Notes: generated from the sequence alone by a model not told the origin. Counted from the first letter of the stretch, positions 50,943 through 62,679 are shown. The stretch: DNA of 64,000 bases from Batillaria attramentaria (GCA_018292915.2 JACVVK020000087.1:1697960-1761959), one strand, 5' to 3'. Program-made: numbers and translations.

Positions 50943-52940
50943 TTTTTTATGTTGTTTCCATAGTAATGGAAACAACATCATAGGACGGGCTAAATTTTCC
51001 ACGTTCATGGGCAAGCATCTGTGGTACAAACGCACGTCACTGCCGATCTCCCGCAGAGGACGATTTTGCAAGTGTAACTCTGACAATGACGTAACAAAAA
51101 CGTGCGTCATCGATGCTGACATGTACGGTCCACCGAACGCGCTTCTCCTCCTCAGTGAGTGCCGTCTGTGCGGATGTGTGTGCGTGTGTGCGTGCGGCTG
51201 TGTGTGTGTGAATTGTGTCCAGGCCCGTTTCTTCGAAAATACTCAACCGAATGGCTTCAAATGTGGGGTATCCAATATAATTTTTTTATCAAAATGTTAC
51301 ATTAGACGATTCAAGCGTGTGATGATTGCTTAAGTGATTGGGAGTTATCGCCCTTTTGAGACAAGTTGGTTGTCTTTCGTGTACAGGCGTAATATTTATT
51401 TAAAGCACTCAATCTTTTGGCAGTAGATAGCTTGAATACGGACTCTGAACAGAGTCACTACTAGAAAATGGGTCGCTTTATAGTTTTCATGTAAACCGAG
51501 CCTGAGTTGACATTGCATGTGAACCCAGTTCTCCGAAAATGCTGAACCGATCGATTTCAAATTTGGGGTTTCTAAATGAATCAAGATTGTTGAATAGAAG
51601 GCCCGATCCAGGTACGATTGCACACATGATTTGCGAGTTATCGCCCTTTTCAGATAAAGTGGCTTTCTGGCGTTTAAAGGCGTAATATTTACCTAAACCA
51701 CCTCCATTTTTGGGACATAGATAGCATGAATACGGACTCTCAACTAAGTGAATTTTGGAGGTTGTCGCTTTTATACTTTTGGCGTAAGCCGTACCTGATG
51801 AAAGTGCTGGTGAACACACTTAACATCTCAAATCGCTCCTACTATACATAGATAATGAGCCTGGGGTGCCATAAAAAATATACAAAAAAATTAGAAAAAT
51901 TCACTGCAGCCGTTATCGTCAGTTGACTCGAAAATTTGTACTCACAGCACATTTCCTCTACAAGCCACACACGCCTCACAAACATCGAAGAAGAGACGCA
52001 CGCGCACTGACGTAAAGTAAGTGCGTCATGTTTGATTGACGTGATGCTGTTTTTTTGGGGGGGTGTCTCGCCACTTTCTTTCCGAATTCCTCTGTTTGGA
52101 GACGTGGTGTATTTTACTTCTACTATGTCGCCATCTTCGTGCAATCGCAGAAAAGACACGGGATATCACAGACTACAACTCCAATACTTTATGAACAGAA
52201 TATGCACGGAGAACAAATTCATGAAAGAAGAAGAACCCAGAACGCTGTGCAGGGCTGCTTACGTACTGAACAGGTCAGATCCATCGCAGAAAAGGCACGC
52301 GCGCACTGACGCAAAAGGCAGTATCAGCGTCATTTTTCCGACGTCATGTTTGATTGACGTGATACTGGCATTTCTTGGGGATGTGTCGCCACTTTTTGGA
52401 CGTTCTCTATGTGTAGACGGGGAAAGCGGGAGTTCATTGATGTAGTGTGCTTTGTTTTTCCCACTGACTCTCACTCAATAGCATAGTAGAGTGAGAGAAC
52501 ACCACATAGGTCTCAATGGAGCACAAACGCGGCTCGCGGCGAGTCTGTGTGTGTGTGTGTGCGTGTGCGCGTGCGTGCGTGCGTGTGAGTGTGTGCGCGC
52601 GCGCGTGTGTATGTCTGACATAACACATAGTTAGAAAACGTTCGCCGCGCAGACTTGTCTGTTAAACATATTGGGTCGGTATTAATTCGATCTTTACACT
52701 GCGCACGCAGCAGCAACACTTCAATTTCATGGGCCTGCTTTCATTGCAAGAACTGTATCAAAGTATGACGACAAATGTATTATGCGTCTCCCATTGAGCA
52801 AAACGTCATAGATTTTCAAAGAATACAACTTGACGTCTCTCTTCCAAAAACAAGATTGGTGTGACAGCCCGGTCAGTTTGTTTCCATTCGAGAGAGAGAG
52901 AGAGAGAGAGAGAGAGTGTGTGTGTGTGTGTGTGTGTGTG

Positions 52941-52990
<50 letters not shown>

Positions 52991-53077
52991 GATACATGGC
53001 ATTACAAAAGAACGACCGTGACGATAGCAGGTGATCAAATGGAAACAACCATACTTGGGCTGGTGGCCATCTTGTTT
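50943..53077 (+). mobile_element. 1.8-kb dispersed repeat, copy 2
   Basis: Direct-orientation copy of 1400-3243. It has the same opening hairpin (TGTTGTTTCCATAGTAATGG) and the same 3' ATGGAAACAACCAT. It is about 290 bp longer, mainly through an extra segment at about 51995-52295, where the GCGCACTGACG...TTTGATTGACGTGATG block occurs twice. The simple repeats within it differ in length and order from copy 1. Confidence 0.85.
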
Positions 53078-53098
53078 TTTTCTGCCGTGTGTGTTGTG

Positions 53099-53142
<44 letters not shown>

Positions 53143-53340
53143 TGTGTGTGTGTGTGTGTTCAACCAACCAATCAATCGGAAATTACAAAGCAGAGTGATA
53201 GCTTTACCTTCCGCTGCTTCGAATATTCTCTGACCCATGACGTTTATGACTTTGTAATTGTTTGCAGCCTCGAAAGGTAGAACAACTGAAATTCAAATGA
53301 AAACATCATCATTATCGTCATCAATGATTCAATATTATCA

Positions 53341-53371
<31 letters not shown>

Positions 53372-53789
53372 CTTCTTGTGTTGAACCTGTCAGTCAGTGT
53401 CAGCATGTTGACGAGATGAGTTTTTTAACTTTTTCACGACCGTGCACCCAGCGATTGTGCAGAACCCTTTCATACCGTTGCCAGCCACACACCTAGACCC
53501 CGGGCGCTGACGCGTGAGGACGCTGTTACCAAGCACCCACAACCCATGTTATCTCCGCTCTCACTGTGTCCGCCATGCCCAATTTTTCCAGTAAAAAATA
53601 TTTTTTCCATCAAAGTGCTTATAATTATCTTTCAAACCATACGAAACACGATTAGAAACATCCGAGAAAGGACCTCTTTAAAAAAAAAAATCGGAAGAAA
53701 TTGCGAAAATCGCCCGGCTGGCAAGGGTTTGTGCACGCACACAATGCCTCGGTCACGGAGGAATTCCACGACGCTTGTCAAGGTCGGCA
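53078..53789. other. No gene; GT arrays and a GA run
   Basis: GT array at 53097-53160; GA run at 53346-53370. Short frames only. Confidence 0.5.
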
Positions 53790-54095
53790 GTGCATTGGCT
53801 CTTCTCAAGGATTGGATGGTGGGAGCGTTCTGAAGAGGCTCAGGCAAGAGTTCCACAGAGTGGGTGTAACATTTCGAAGAGATCTACCACCAGAAGCTTC
53901 TTGTTGGTGTTGTCACCATAGCAGGGAATGGCAAGGCGGGACTGAAAAGAGGAGCGAAGAGATCTGGAAGGGGTGTAGCTGGGGTGCAGTCAGTTCTTGG
54001 AGACAATGGGGTGCAGAGTCCATGGATACGCTGGTAATGCAGCACAGAACTTTGTATCAGGTCGCAGAACATAATTCAGATGAGGCAGGCAAGGG
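53790..54095 (-). mobile_element. Decayed LINE reverse-transcriptase C-terminal region
   Basis: On the minus strand one frame reads YTPSRSLRSSFQSRLAIPCY then GDNTNKK, and another frame just after reads RSLRNVTPTLWNSCLSLFR. Together they match the conserved tail P.R.LRSS....L.VP......F...AP.LWNSL. The frame breaks show a dead copy. It is the same clade style as the tail at 61.4-61.7 kb. Confidence 0.65.
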
Positions 54096-54648
54096 AGTAA
54101 GAAGACGTGCATGATTAAAATGTTGTTTTCCCCCCACCCCCTTTTCCCTGTATGCTTGTGAGTTGCTAAAAGAGCATTTGACCCCAGATTTTTGGTTTTC
54201 GTGACAAGAGAGATGTTTGATGTGTAGATAAATGGGAGCGTTGACTTGAGGGGTGACCGATTTTTGGCCATTTCCTTGGGCGTGTGCCAGGGCATGGATA
54301 ACAGAGTGTGCAGTTTTGTTTACGGGGTCGGGAAGGACGCCACACCGGCAGAGTATGAAAATTACGCTGTCCAGGCTTATTTTTTAGCATGCAGCTTGCG
54401 GACATGTGTTGCTTCTGGGAACCATTGTGTGTTTTGGTTTTCCAAATCGTTTTCAAGGACTTGTACTGCCTGACATTTGTAGGAGCCAGAGAGCAGCAAA
54501 ACATTGCATTCTGCGCCCTGTCTTCAGTGCCCTCAGAGGAACGCCAACTGGCGTAAGGACATAAATTGAGCGTGGGGTCACGTACAGTATTCATTTGAAG
54601 AACCCTGTTCGGCGAGTGTGCTAGTTTGTAGTGACTGTCAATGGAAAA
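54096..54648. other. No gene recognised
   Basis: A 229-codon minus-strand frame (54166-54855) runs across here and into dispersed-repeat copy b; it has no recognisable domain and is taken as fortuitous. Confidence 0.5.
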
Positions 54649-55020
54649 GCGTGATTTTGTGATTTTTGTATTTTGTAGGGCAAGGTGCATGCCAGGGGGC
54701 AGCAACAAGAGACAAGCTGCCAGTGAAGCTGGAACTTTCTGCGCAGAAGAGAGGCAAATGTGACGCGAGCTGATTTGGATGACGCGGCTTTCTGGCAAAA
54801 CAGATAGCAGACTAGCATTACTCCAGTGACGCCTGAGCGGGAAGGAGACATTCAAATTTTTTTTTCAAAACTCCTGTCAGGTGCGTGCCCTCGCATGGGC
54901 TGTGCGTGGTAATTTTTGTTTCTAGACTGAAGTATCTTTAGGGGTGACTATGATGCCTGAGGCTAATAGGGAACATATAGGCATTTTGAGACCTCGTGCA
55001 TTTGTGTTCTTTGACCACAA
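54649..55020 (+). repeat. 360-bp dispersed repeat, copy b
   Basis: Direct copy of 48281-48640, somewhat diverged (GACGCCTGAGCGGGAAGGAG, GGCTAATAGGGAACATATAG). Confidence 0.88.
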
Positions 55021-55179
55021 CAACAACATACTCGTGGCACAGACCTTCGGCAAGGTGGGCTTCCTGCTTGACGAGCAGCTGATCCACAAACTTCAGGTAA
55101 TCCAGTCCGGCCAGCGCTCCTGTTACAGGAATAAAGCCAGGTGGTGGGGGCATCCAGGCTTGGCCCATACCGGCTGCAT

Positions 55180-55180
55180 G

Positions 55181-55238
<58 letters not shown>
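55180..55238. repeat. (CA)n microsatellite
   Basis: A CA array of about 29 units lying between copies b and c of the 360-bp repeat. Confidence 0.95.
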
Positions 55239-55243
<5 letters not shown>

Positions 55244-55340
55244 CGTAAGGACACAAAATGATCGTGGGGTCATAATTGGTGTTTCTTTGGGGGTACCCTG
55301 GCGAACATGCTAGTCTGTAGTGATGTTTGTTGTCATGATA

Positions 55341-55698
55341 AAGCGGGATTTTCGTGATTTTTGTGTTAAGTAGGTTAAGGTGCATGGCAGGCGGTCACAT
55401 AAAGAGGCAGGCTGGGACTTTTTGCACAGAGGTTGGACACAAGTGAGGCAAGCGTATTTGTGTGAACTGCCTTTCTGGCCTAAAGAGAAAGTAGACGTGC
55501 ATTACTTCAGTGAGGCCTGAGCGGAAAGGAGACATTCAAATTGTTTTAAACCCCTGTCAGGTGCGTGCCTTTGAATGGTCTGTTCATGCTAGTAATTGTT
55601 TGTAGATTGAAGCATTTTTTTAGGGGTGACTATGATGCCTGAGACTGATAGGGAATATATAGGCAATTTGAGGTCCTGTGTATTTGTGTCCTATCAGC
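55341..55698 (+). repeat. 360-bp dispersed repeat, copy c
   Basis: Direct copy, closer to copy a than to b (AAAGAGAAAGTAGACGTGCA is shared by a and c). A fourth diverged piece lies at about 56640-56715. Confidence 0.88.
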
Positions 55699-57171
55699 GG
55701 ACAACTTGTCACACATCGCATTTCCGCGGGGTCATTGTGCATAACAGACGGAATCTGACTGGCCTATGCACTCTGGAACACTTGTTGTGCAATCATAATG
55801 CTCTTGTTTGGTAAGCGTCGCCTTGCTGATTCGCTATGGCTGACGCGCTACAATTTACATACATTTCTCCTACTTGAATGCTTTTGTAAGTCAAATAGTT
55901 TTGACGTTCAGACTGTTTATACATGACCATGGACCCTGAAAATTCACAAAAGGACCCTTCAGAATATGGACAGATGGTCCCAAGGACCCTTGTGTTTTGG
56001 AATCGCAGGGAACACAGCTTAGAACACGTTACCATACTTGGCAGTGTCGACCAGTGAGAAGCGCCTCTCAGAGGCTGTGACCTTCAACCCCGAGATGAAA
56101 ATAGATCAGATGGCGCCGTTCATACTCTCTATTAAAAATTCATGTCTTCAGCTACACGTAGACCATCCTAATCTCCATCAAAACATTAGGAATTACGGGG
56201 ACGACAGCAACAACGATAACTCACGCTGGGCCGTAACAGGCATCATTCCCGCCGCCATGGGCATCATTTTGACGGCTGCAAAGAGTCAGAAATAAAAACT
56301 TATGAATTGGTAAATGGCACCTCGACTGACCTTTTCTAGTAAAATCTATTGACGTGTGCGTGATCTACGAACTGTCGTCTGCTCGTAACCCCAAGGGGAG
56401 AAGAACAAAGTGACATTGTTTTCGATTTTTTTTTTTTTTTTTTTGGGGGGGGGGGGGGATTCTGAAGGGAAAATATTCAAAAATGGAGAGCGTTCAACGA
56501 CGGGATGAACAATTCACTGATTGCAAACTTTTGGATTTTGGTGGCATTGTTTTACGTTGAGTGTCAACTGACAGCATCGTGAAATTAGGTCATTCCAATG
56601 AGGGCTCAGAGGAAAACAGTTGGTGGTTGTTTTAGGAAACTTCTGTCAGGGGGCGCGTGATCCTAATTAATGGTCTGTGCATGGTAATGTTTGTTTCTTG
56701 AGCGAAGCATGTTCAAAGTGCTGTCAGACGTGACCATTTTGCTCGCCAGCCAGCGGTAAGATGCACTCCCAGCCAACCAAATCGGCTCACTGACCAGGGT
56801 CGCCACGCTAGAGAATAGGACACGGTCCTACTATTTCCTCGCCACGCCAGACAACCGCCACTGACCGCGCGCTGCACACAACGCTCTGTGTTTTGTCCAG
56901 CGTCAGGCCGGCAGCGCAGTCCGCCCGGTGCACGCTGGTACCGGTGAACAGAAAATCCACTCGGCGAGCGTGCCTGCGTGCTCGCTTGCAGGCACTCAGT
57001 GTATGCAAAGCCCCTTAGAGGCGCCACGAAGCCTGACGGTAAGGTTATACAGACAGGTTTCGTTTTCTTCTTCGTCGTCCTTCCTCCGCTATTTACTTGT
57101 GGAACGTATGAAACTCTTCGCTGAGATTTTAAAAAATAAGTGGTGGTCCCGGGTAAAAGTTTCAACTTTAC

Positions 57172-57174
<3 letters not shown>
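55699..57174. other. No gene recognised
   Basis: Contains the diverged repeat pieces noted for 50.5-50.9 kb, a T/G run at 56428-56459, and several short overlapping frames. Overlapping frames at 56713-57165 have no domain. Confidence 0.45.
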
Positions 57175-57265
<91 letters not shown>

Positions 57266-57266
57266 A
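57175..57266. repeat. (GT)n microsatellite and G-rich tract
   Basis: A GT array with one CTGTTT break, then GGGGGAGG tracts to 57310. Confidence 0.95.
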
Positions 57267-57366
57267 GGGGGGGGGGATGGGGGAGGGAGGGGAGGGGGGG
57301 AGGGGGGCTGTGTTGTCTGGAGAATTAGTTGTTCAGCATGCGCAGAATGTGCGCAACACTGCATGC

Positions 57367-57543
57367 GGGGAGCCGGGGTGGCCGAATGGTACAGCGTCGG
57401 ACTTCTAATGCTCGGGTCGTGAGTTCGTATCCTGGCTGGGGCCAAATATTTGTGCTGGCTTTTTCACCGTTGCCCCGTCTTTGATATCACCCGTATGTGG
57501 TGGAAAAAGGACGTTATACCCCAAACACCCACCCACCTACCCA
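57367..57543 (+). mobile_element. tRNA-derived SINE, family 1, near full length
   Basis: Head GGGGAGCCGGGGTGGCCGAA, B-box region GTGAGTTCGTATCCTGGC, complete body, AAAGGACGTTATACCCCAAA and (CCCA)n tail. CACTGCATGC precedes it and AACACTGCATGC follows at 57556, consistent with a target-site duplication of about 10 bp. Confidence 0.93.
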
Positions 57544-57606
57544 CCCCCACTCGAAACACTGCATGCAGATTGAAATGGCGCGATGGTGAATGCACAAGCA
57601 AAAGAC

Positions 57607-57991
57607 TTAAGCGGCCCACATACGCTCAAACTTTTTCATCAATAGTATTGACGTCAAACTTTTTTGACGCTTTTTTGATCGTGTAGGGGCGGTATTGATG
57701 GCCTCAAAAGTATTGACGTCAATATATTGATGGATCTGTTTCAGTTGATATTTTTTGCGCAAACCGTCAAACTATTGAGCGTGTGTGGGCACTCATCGAT
57801 ATTTTGCGTCAAATTCACTTTTGATTTTCAGAAGAGAAGAGATCTGGCGCCGTCTGTTGCTCCGTCCATTGCCGTTCACAGACTGAATATTGCACAATAA
57901 TATTGAGCGTGTATGGCAACCGTCAAAACTGTCAAAAAGTTTGACGTCAATACTATTGATGAAAAAGTTTGAGCGTGTGTGGGCCGCTTTA
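57607..57991. mobile_element. MITE, 379 bp, with TTA target duplication
   Basis: 57610-57988 has terminal inverted repeats of about 58 bp: the left begins AGCGGCCCACATACGCTCAA and the right ends in the reverse complement of that with one mismatch. TTA flanks it on both sides (57607-57609 and 57989-57991). Three-base TWA target duplications are characteristic of PIF/Harbinger elements. The interior carries more TCAATA/TATTGA palindromes and no coding frame. Confidence 0.85.
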
Positions 57992-58455
57992 GACTCACCT
58001 CGAATAAAAGGTCAATTTCTACTTGGCTCGTGCTATGCAGGACAAAACAAATAACTTGAACTCGGGGAAAAAAATCGTGATGTGACCAGAAAACAATCAG
58101 AGAAGTGTTCTTCCGTCACTGAGTAGGCTGTGTCGAGTCAAATGGTCCATGTCTGTACCACCATTCCGATATGTTTGGTTTACGGAGTGTGACAAACACA
58201 ACGACGTCATTGGTAATAAAAGAATCATATGACGTCACTCTCAGCTCTGTATCGTATCTGTAGATACGTCATTACATCGGAAAGAACTCTCTCTCTCTCT
58301 CTCTCTCTCCATTTGTGTTTCATGAGTTGGTGTGCGTGCACACACACACTGACACACACGCTCTAACCCCAGTCACGTGGCTAAGAGGTCGAGGTCGTAA
58401 GACGTATCATTGGCTTGGTTCCCGAGTTACACACGCTCGCACCCCCCCCCTCCCC

Positions 58456-58456
<1 letters not shown>
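57992..58456. other. No gene; CT run at 58289-58310
   Basis: Nothing else recognised. Confidence 0.45.

Positions 58457-58526
<70 letters not shown>
58457..58526. repeat. (CA)n microsatellite
   Basis: A CA array of about 34 units. Confidence 0.95.
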
Positions 58527-58527
<1 letters not shown>

Positions 58528-58859
58528 CGTGAATATACGCCATGCACATAGTCAACAGATATTTACTTGACTTTTATTTGTGCAAATCACATCTACAGCA
58601 CGGTCTCAGGCTCATAATGATTCTGATTTGCGGGAGGTCTCCACACTGCCTTGTCAGTTCTAAATCTTATTATTTTGCAGAGAGTAAGACACTCTCTTTG
58701 TTACCTGCTGAAACAGTCTCTCTCTGCACCCCGGCCAGCGGCCAAAACTTAATCACCATCTGAACGTGGGAACACGTGCATTGTCGAGTTGTTTACTACT
58801 GTCCATCAGAGACCATGCACTCTTATGTATTACTGATCTTCTTCTCCTTCAATGATCAG
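58527..58859. other. No gene recognised
   Basis: Single-copy-looking sequence. Confidence 0.4.
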
Positions 58860-59087
58860 TCGTTCAGATGGGGACGCCAGTTGTCCTCCTTCATCGATCA
58901 GTCCTTCAGATGGGGACGCCAGTTGTCCTTCATCAATCAGTTCTTCATATGGGGACGCCAGTTGTCCTCCTTCATCAATCAGTTTTTCAGATGGGGACGC
59001 CAGTTGTCCTTCATCAACCAGTTCTTCAGATGGGGACGCCAGTTGTCCTCCTTCATCAATCAGTTCTTCAGATGGGGATGCCAGTTG
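58860..59087 (-). repeat. Tandem array of alternating 42- and 39-bp units at a LINE 3' end
   Basis: ATGGGG landmarks at 58868, 58910, 58949, 58991, 59030 and 59072 are spaced 42, 39, 42, 39 and 42 bp, an 81-bp dimer. On the minus strand each unit contains the last codons and the start of the 3' UTR of the neighbouring LINE (ACTGGC.TCCCCATCTGAAG). All spacings are multiples of three, so one minus frame is open with GQLASPSEELIDE repeats. Confidence 0.9.
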
Positions 59088-59400
59088 TCCTCACGTATGC
59101 AGCGGTCCTCCGGAGGGCCTCCAGGTCACCATAGAGTTTGTACCTCATGAGGTGTCGGCTCTGGTCATGTGGCTCGACTGGGACCATCCTGCAGTGGGCA
59201 GTCTTGGAATAGGTGTTCTGTTGTCATCGGGGCTTGTGTCACAAGGGCGCATCTCTGACTGGCCAATTTTCAGTTTGTTGTACTTGTGGGCATTTGGTCT
59301 AGTATGCCCTGTTAGCAGTCTGGAACGAATGACGTGATCAGACATGTTGAGACGGTGGTAACTGTCAGACTGGTTGTGGTCAGGGTGCTGCTGCATCAAC
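59073..59400 (-). mobile_element. Decayed LINE C-terminus (Cys-rich tail type)
   Basis: Minus-strand frames, broken at least twice, read LLTGHTRPNAHKYNKLKIGQ with C-type residues after it, then TTEHLFQDCPLQDG, then EALRRTAAYVRTTGIPI and a stop at about 59073. This order (R.RTGH..LN.H...LKI.....C.C......EHLL..CP....LR.TA.FV..TG..I) is the usual end of many mollusc retrotransposon polyproteins. The exact clade is not determined. Confidence 0.7.
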
Positions 59401-59669
59401 TAGCTCTTGTTGTCTTGATCAGCTATTTTCTCCTCTGGAAACCAATACATTATTACAGCTGGTAAAGTACCTCACAGGCTGTGGCGTATGTTCATCAAGT
59501 TGCAGAACGTACATCGCTTGACAGAAAAGGCGCCTTTGTGAAGTTTGTTTGAACAAATTTTAGCCCAAACATTGCGGGGTGTCTGTTGTGTGTTGCCCTC
59601 TGTGAGCCGCCGACAAAAGCAAAGTGAAATGAATAATTTTCAAAGTCATCAACATGTTTGTGATCACGG

Positions 59670-59730
<61 letters not shown>

Positions 59731-59795
59731 GTGTGTGTGTACCTGATGCAAGGGACATAAACCTGTTCACTGATTTGAAATGCTACACAGACGAG

Positions 59796-59867
<72 letters not shown>

Positions 59868-59949
59868 CGCGCGTGTACTGTGACTGCAGCAGAGAAATTT
59901 CTGTTTAATGTAACCTAACATAGACGATAAAAGATAATGTATCGTATTG

Positions 59950-60008
<59 letters not shown>

Positions 60009-60103
60009 TCCGTGACGGTGTGTGTTGCCGTCACACATACAGCACTGACTGTCCCATCTGCTGACTTGTCAAAGTCATCGTGTCCGTGATCTCGGGTGTG
60101 TTG
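59401..60103. other. No gene; three GT arrays
   Basis: GT arrays at 59671-59744, 59801-59873 (ending in CG-rich units) and 59952-60007. Downstream of the candidate exon on the minus strand, so possibly its 3' UTR. Confidence 0.6.
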
Positions 60104-60477
60104 CTATTCATCCAGCACTTCACCCTCGTTATTCATCACAAACGCGGAAGAATTCTGCAGAACATTGTGAAGCAAGGTCAGCTTGTTCACCGCCGTTGCC
60201 TTAGACTTCCGCCGCCGCGGCATGCCGGGTAGTTTCAAGGAACTGGCGCGTCTGTGGTGGATGCCGCTCAGACCGGAAACGCTGCTGTGCACCGGAAGTG
60301 ACGTTGGGGACTGAGGCGCCAATACGTCTCGCCCTGGCTATGACGTCGTCGGCTGAGGATCGTCTCTGATACGTGAATATGACGTCCTGACGATGTCGTC
60401 GGTGACACGGGCGGGAAAGAGAAGTGGGGCACGTCACGTGACTTGAAGTCTGGGGTGGACATTGGTGATGGTGTTCC
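60104..60477 (-). CDS. Candidate terminal exon of an unknown gene (frame-broken)
   Basis: A good acceptor (ATTACTTTGTTACAG) lies just upstream of 60477 on the minus strand. The first frame reads GTPSPMSTPDFKSRDVPHFS and continues with Ser/Pro-rich sequence. The last 70 codons, in another frame, read ...SGLSGIHHRRASSLKLPG, MPRRRKSKATAVNKLTLLHN, VLQNSSAFVMNNEGEVLDE and end at TAG. The middle third is open in the third frame (QRRSSADDVIARARRIGAS). The change of frame twice implies assembly indels or a pseudogene. The tail looks like a basic, phosphorylatable, cytosolic C-terminus, but I do not recognise the family. Confidence 0.35.
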
Positions 60478-61256
60478 CTGTAACAAAGTAATCATAATCA
60501 GCATCACTCGTAAGAACACCAGCAACACTGTTTTTGAATATGCGCGTTAACATTTACTTATGCAATCAGTACCGTTTCCGTTGACTCTCTCTCTGTGCTA
60601 AGGTCCCCATGTGGGCCTCACAACGTTTGGCTGCAGAGGTCCGATTAATGGGACAGCCATTTTATTTCTAAGTAGTCGTGACATCATAAAGGGCGGGACT
60701 AAATACAGAGCGAGCAAAACGGGATTCTACCAGTCAAAGGGAAGCAACCATCTGTTAGTATGGTACCTGGAAGAACTCTCAGCATAGAGAAAGTGAATTA
60801 AACTCACGACGCATGTTCACGTGAACTCCGCGCATTCACGCTCACACACAGCATCAACAGCTACTGAAACTTCTGATACGCGAAGTGCCGTCACGGTCTC
60901 TGCAAACGGAGAAAAAGCACTTGTGCCCCATTCCACATCGTCAGTACGCGCTTTGTGTATCCCTGATCCAAGCACTTATTTACGTCTAGTGTTGCTAGTG
61001 TATTGCTCAGTCAACAGCGAAGTATTGCTCAACAAACCAAGCACGGATCAATCAGAACCACATGATATCAGCCGCTGCTATGACAGCTTCGTTGCGTTGC
61101 TGCGTGTCAAGAGCTCTTTGTTTGCCCAAGCCTCTGGATCACTATCAGATCTCCAAAGCAAGTTTGTCAGCGCTGGCGATAAAAGCTTGACGTCCAGTAA
61201 TCTTGACAGCAGCCCTTTTAACTGTATTGTGTCTGGCTCTGCCACCGCCTCGACGA
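60478..61256. other. No established gene; 154-codon frame of unknown status
   Basis: A plus-strand frame at 60821-61285 is Ser/Thr-rich and ends inside the ATG triplet tail of the neighbouring LINE. It has no recognised domain. Upstream intron of the candidate exon would lie here on the minus strand. Confidence 0.4.
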
Positions 61257-61740
61257 CGATGATGATGATGATTGGCCATTTGTAACGAAAGCAAAAAACA
61301 AAAAAAAACTTCCATGCAGTAAGCATGCTCACGGCGCCTTTGGGGTCGGGGGGGGGGGGGGGAAGGAGAGGAGAGAGAGAGGAATAAGAACAGAGAGAAA
61401 AGGTACGTCTTGAGGTTCCGCTTGAAGGTCATGACTGACGCAGAACCTGACTTCAGGTGAGCTGGCAAGTTATTCCAGAGGCAAGGAGCTGCACTCTTGA
61501 AAGCCCGTGCACCAGAGCGTTTCTTGTTTGTGTTGTCATAGTAACCTGGGACAGCAAGTCTGGACTGGGAAGAAATCTTAGGCTGCGTGAAGGTCTACAG
61601 AGTGGTATGAGCTCAGCCAGATATAGTGCCGTGAATGCAGGAGAAAGTCAAGGAGAGAAGGTTATGGTCGATGCGAAACTTGACTGGAAGCCAGTGGAGA
61701 TCTTCGCCGATGTCCATGCCTTCGTCTGCCTCCCTGAAAC
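61257..61740 (-). mobile_element. Decayed LINE reverse-transcriptase C-terminus with (CAT)n tail
   Basis: In three successive minus-strand frames: DLHWLPVKFRIDHNLLSLTF, then PSRSLRFLPSPDLLSQ, then SGARAFKSAAPCLWNNLPAH and FKRNLKTYLF. This is the conserved order at the end of CR1/Rex1/Jockey-like ORFs (LHWLPV..RI..K...L.F...; LRS....L; AF..AAP.LWN.LP; FK..LKT.LF). The 3' UTR includes GGCGCCGTGAGCATGC and ends in a CAT tail at about 61257-61275. The frame breaks show it is dead. Confidence 0.8.
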
Positions 61741-61921
61741 TGCAGTAAACTGGCCACAAGCCTCTCTAGGAAGCTTCACAAGAGACACACACACACACAC
61801 ACCTGCCAGTATTAATAGGTTTATGAAGTTGATGAAAAATAGGCGGAGAATTCCAGTGGGATGAGCCGTGGGCGACGCGTGGCTGAACCTTTAATCGGCG
61901 TTTCCCGTCATGGTTGAGTTG
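61741..61921. other. Unique spacer with a short CA run
   Basis: CA run at 61784-61801; otherwise nothing recognised. Confidence 0.4.
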
Positions 61922-62304
61922 AGCTCCCAACAAAAAGCTTTCCGAAGTGTGAAAATTTTTTACAGAGTCGACCGTGCAAGCACAGTCAACTCTGTCATAG
62001 TTGCAGAGTTTTCAGCGTCCCTGAAACCCCAATAAAAGCCACGGGCAGCCTGATTTCACAGCTCAGTTTGCGTTTTGACACTGAGCGAGAAAGATCGTGC
62101 AGCAGCACTCAAATCCGCTAGACACTGTAGCGATGTGTCTCGCTCACTGACCAAAAGCCAAATAATGTCACGGCAAACTCGTGTTCTGGTTTTATAAGGG
62201 TCCCCGAACGCTGAAAACTCTGCAACTGTGACAGAATTGACTGTGCATGCACGGCCGACTCTGTAAAAAATTTTCACACTTCGGAAAGCTTTTTGTTGGG
62301 AGCT
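61922..62304. mobile_element. MITE, 383 bp, with about 95-bp terminal inverted repeats
   Basis: The left end AGCTCCCAACAAAAAGCTTT and the right end (its reverse complement) match over about 95 bp with few differences, including GTGTGAAAATTTTTTACAGA and TTGCAGAGTTTTCAGCG. The target duplication is not clear. No coding capacity. Confidence 0.88.
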
Positions 62305-62610
62305 TAGATCTTTAAGGACAATGGAAAATAAGGCTCTGCTGGCATGAAAGCTTCGTTTCCAGTGATCTTGACAGGTGCTCTATAAGGACAATGGTGGTTG
62401 TGTGATTGAAAGAGACTGGCTGAGAGGGAATGTTATTGATTTACTGGTGCAGAGGGAAATTGTGTACGTAAAGAGTAAACATGTGGCTAGAGATATGACA
62501 GGACTAGGGAGGACAATGATATTATTACGTTTACTCAAGCGTTTTCACCAACGGTCTCCTATATCTGCCTTCTGTACCACAAAGTGTAGGGTACCTACCC
62601 CACTTTCCTG
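62305..62610. other. No gene recognised
   Basis: A 78-codon plus-strand frame with no domain. Confidence 0.4.

Positions 62611-62676
<66 letters not shown>
62611..62676. repeat. (CA)n microsatellite
   Basis: A CA array of about 33 units. Confidence 0.95.

Positions 62677-62679
<3 letters not shown>

Noticed and set aside
54166..54855. 229-codon minus-strand ORF
   Set aside because: It runs into a dispersed repeat whose other copies do not keep the frame open, and it has no domain.
58852..59337. 161-codon plus-strand ORF with Ser/Asp-rich repeats
   Set aside because: It is antisense to a LINE tail and its tandem array; the minus-strand reading explains the sequence better.
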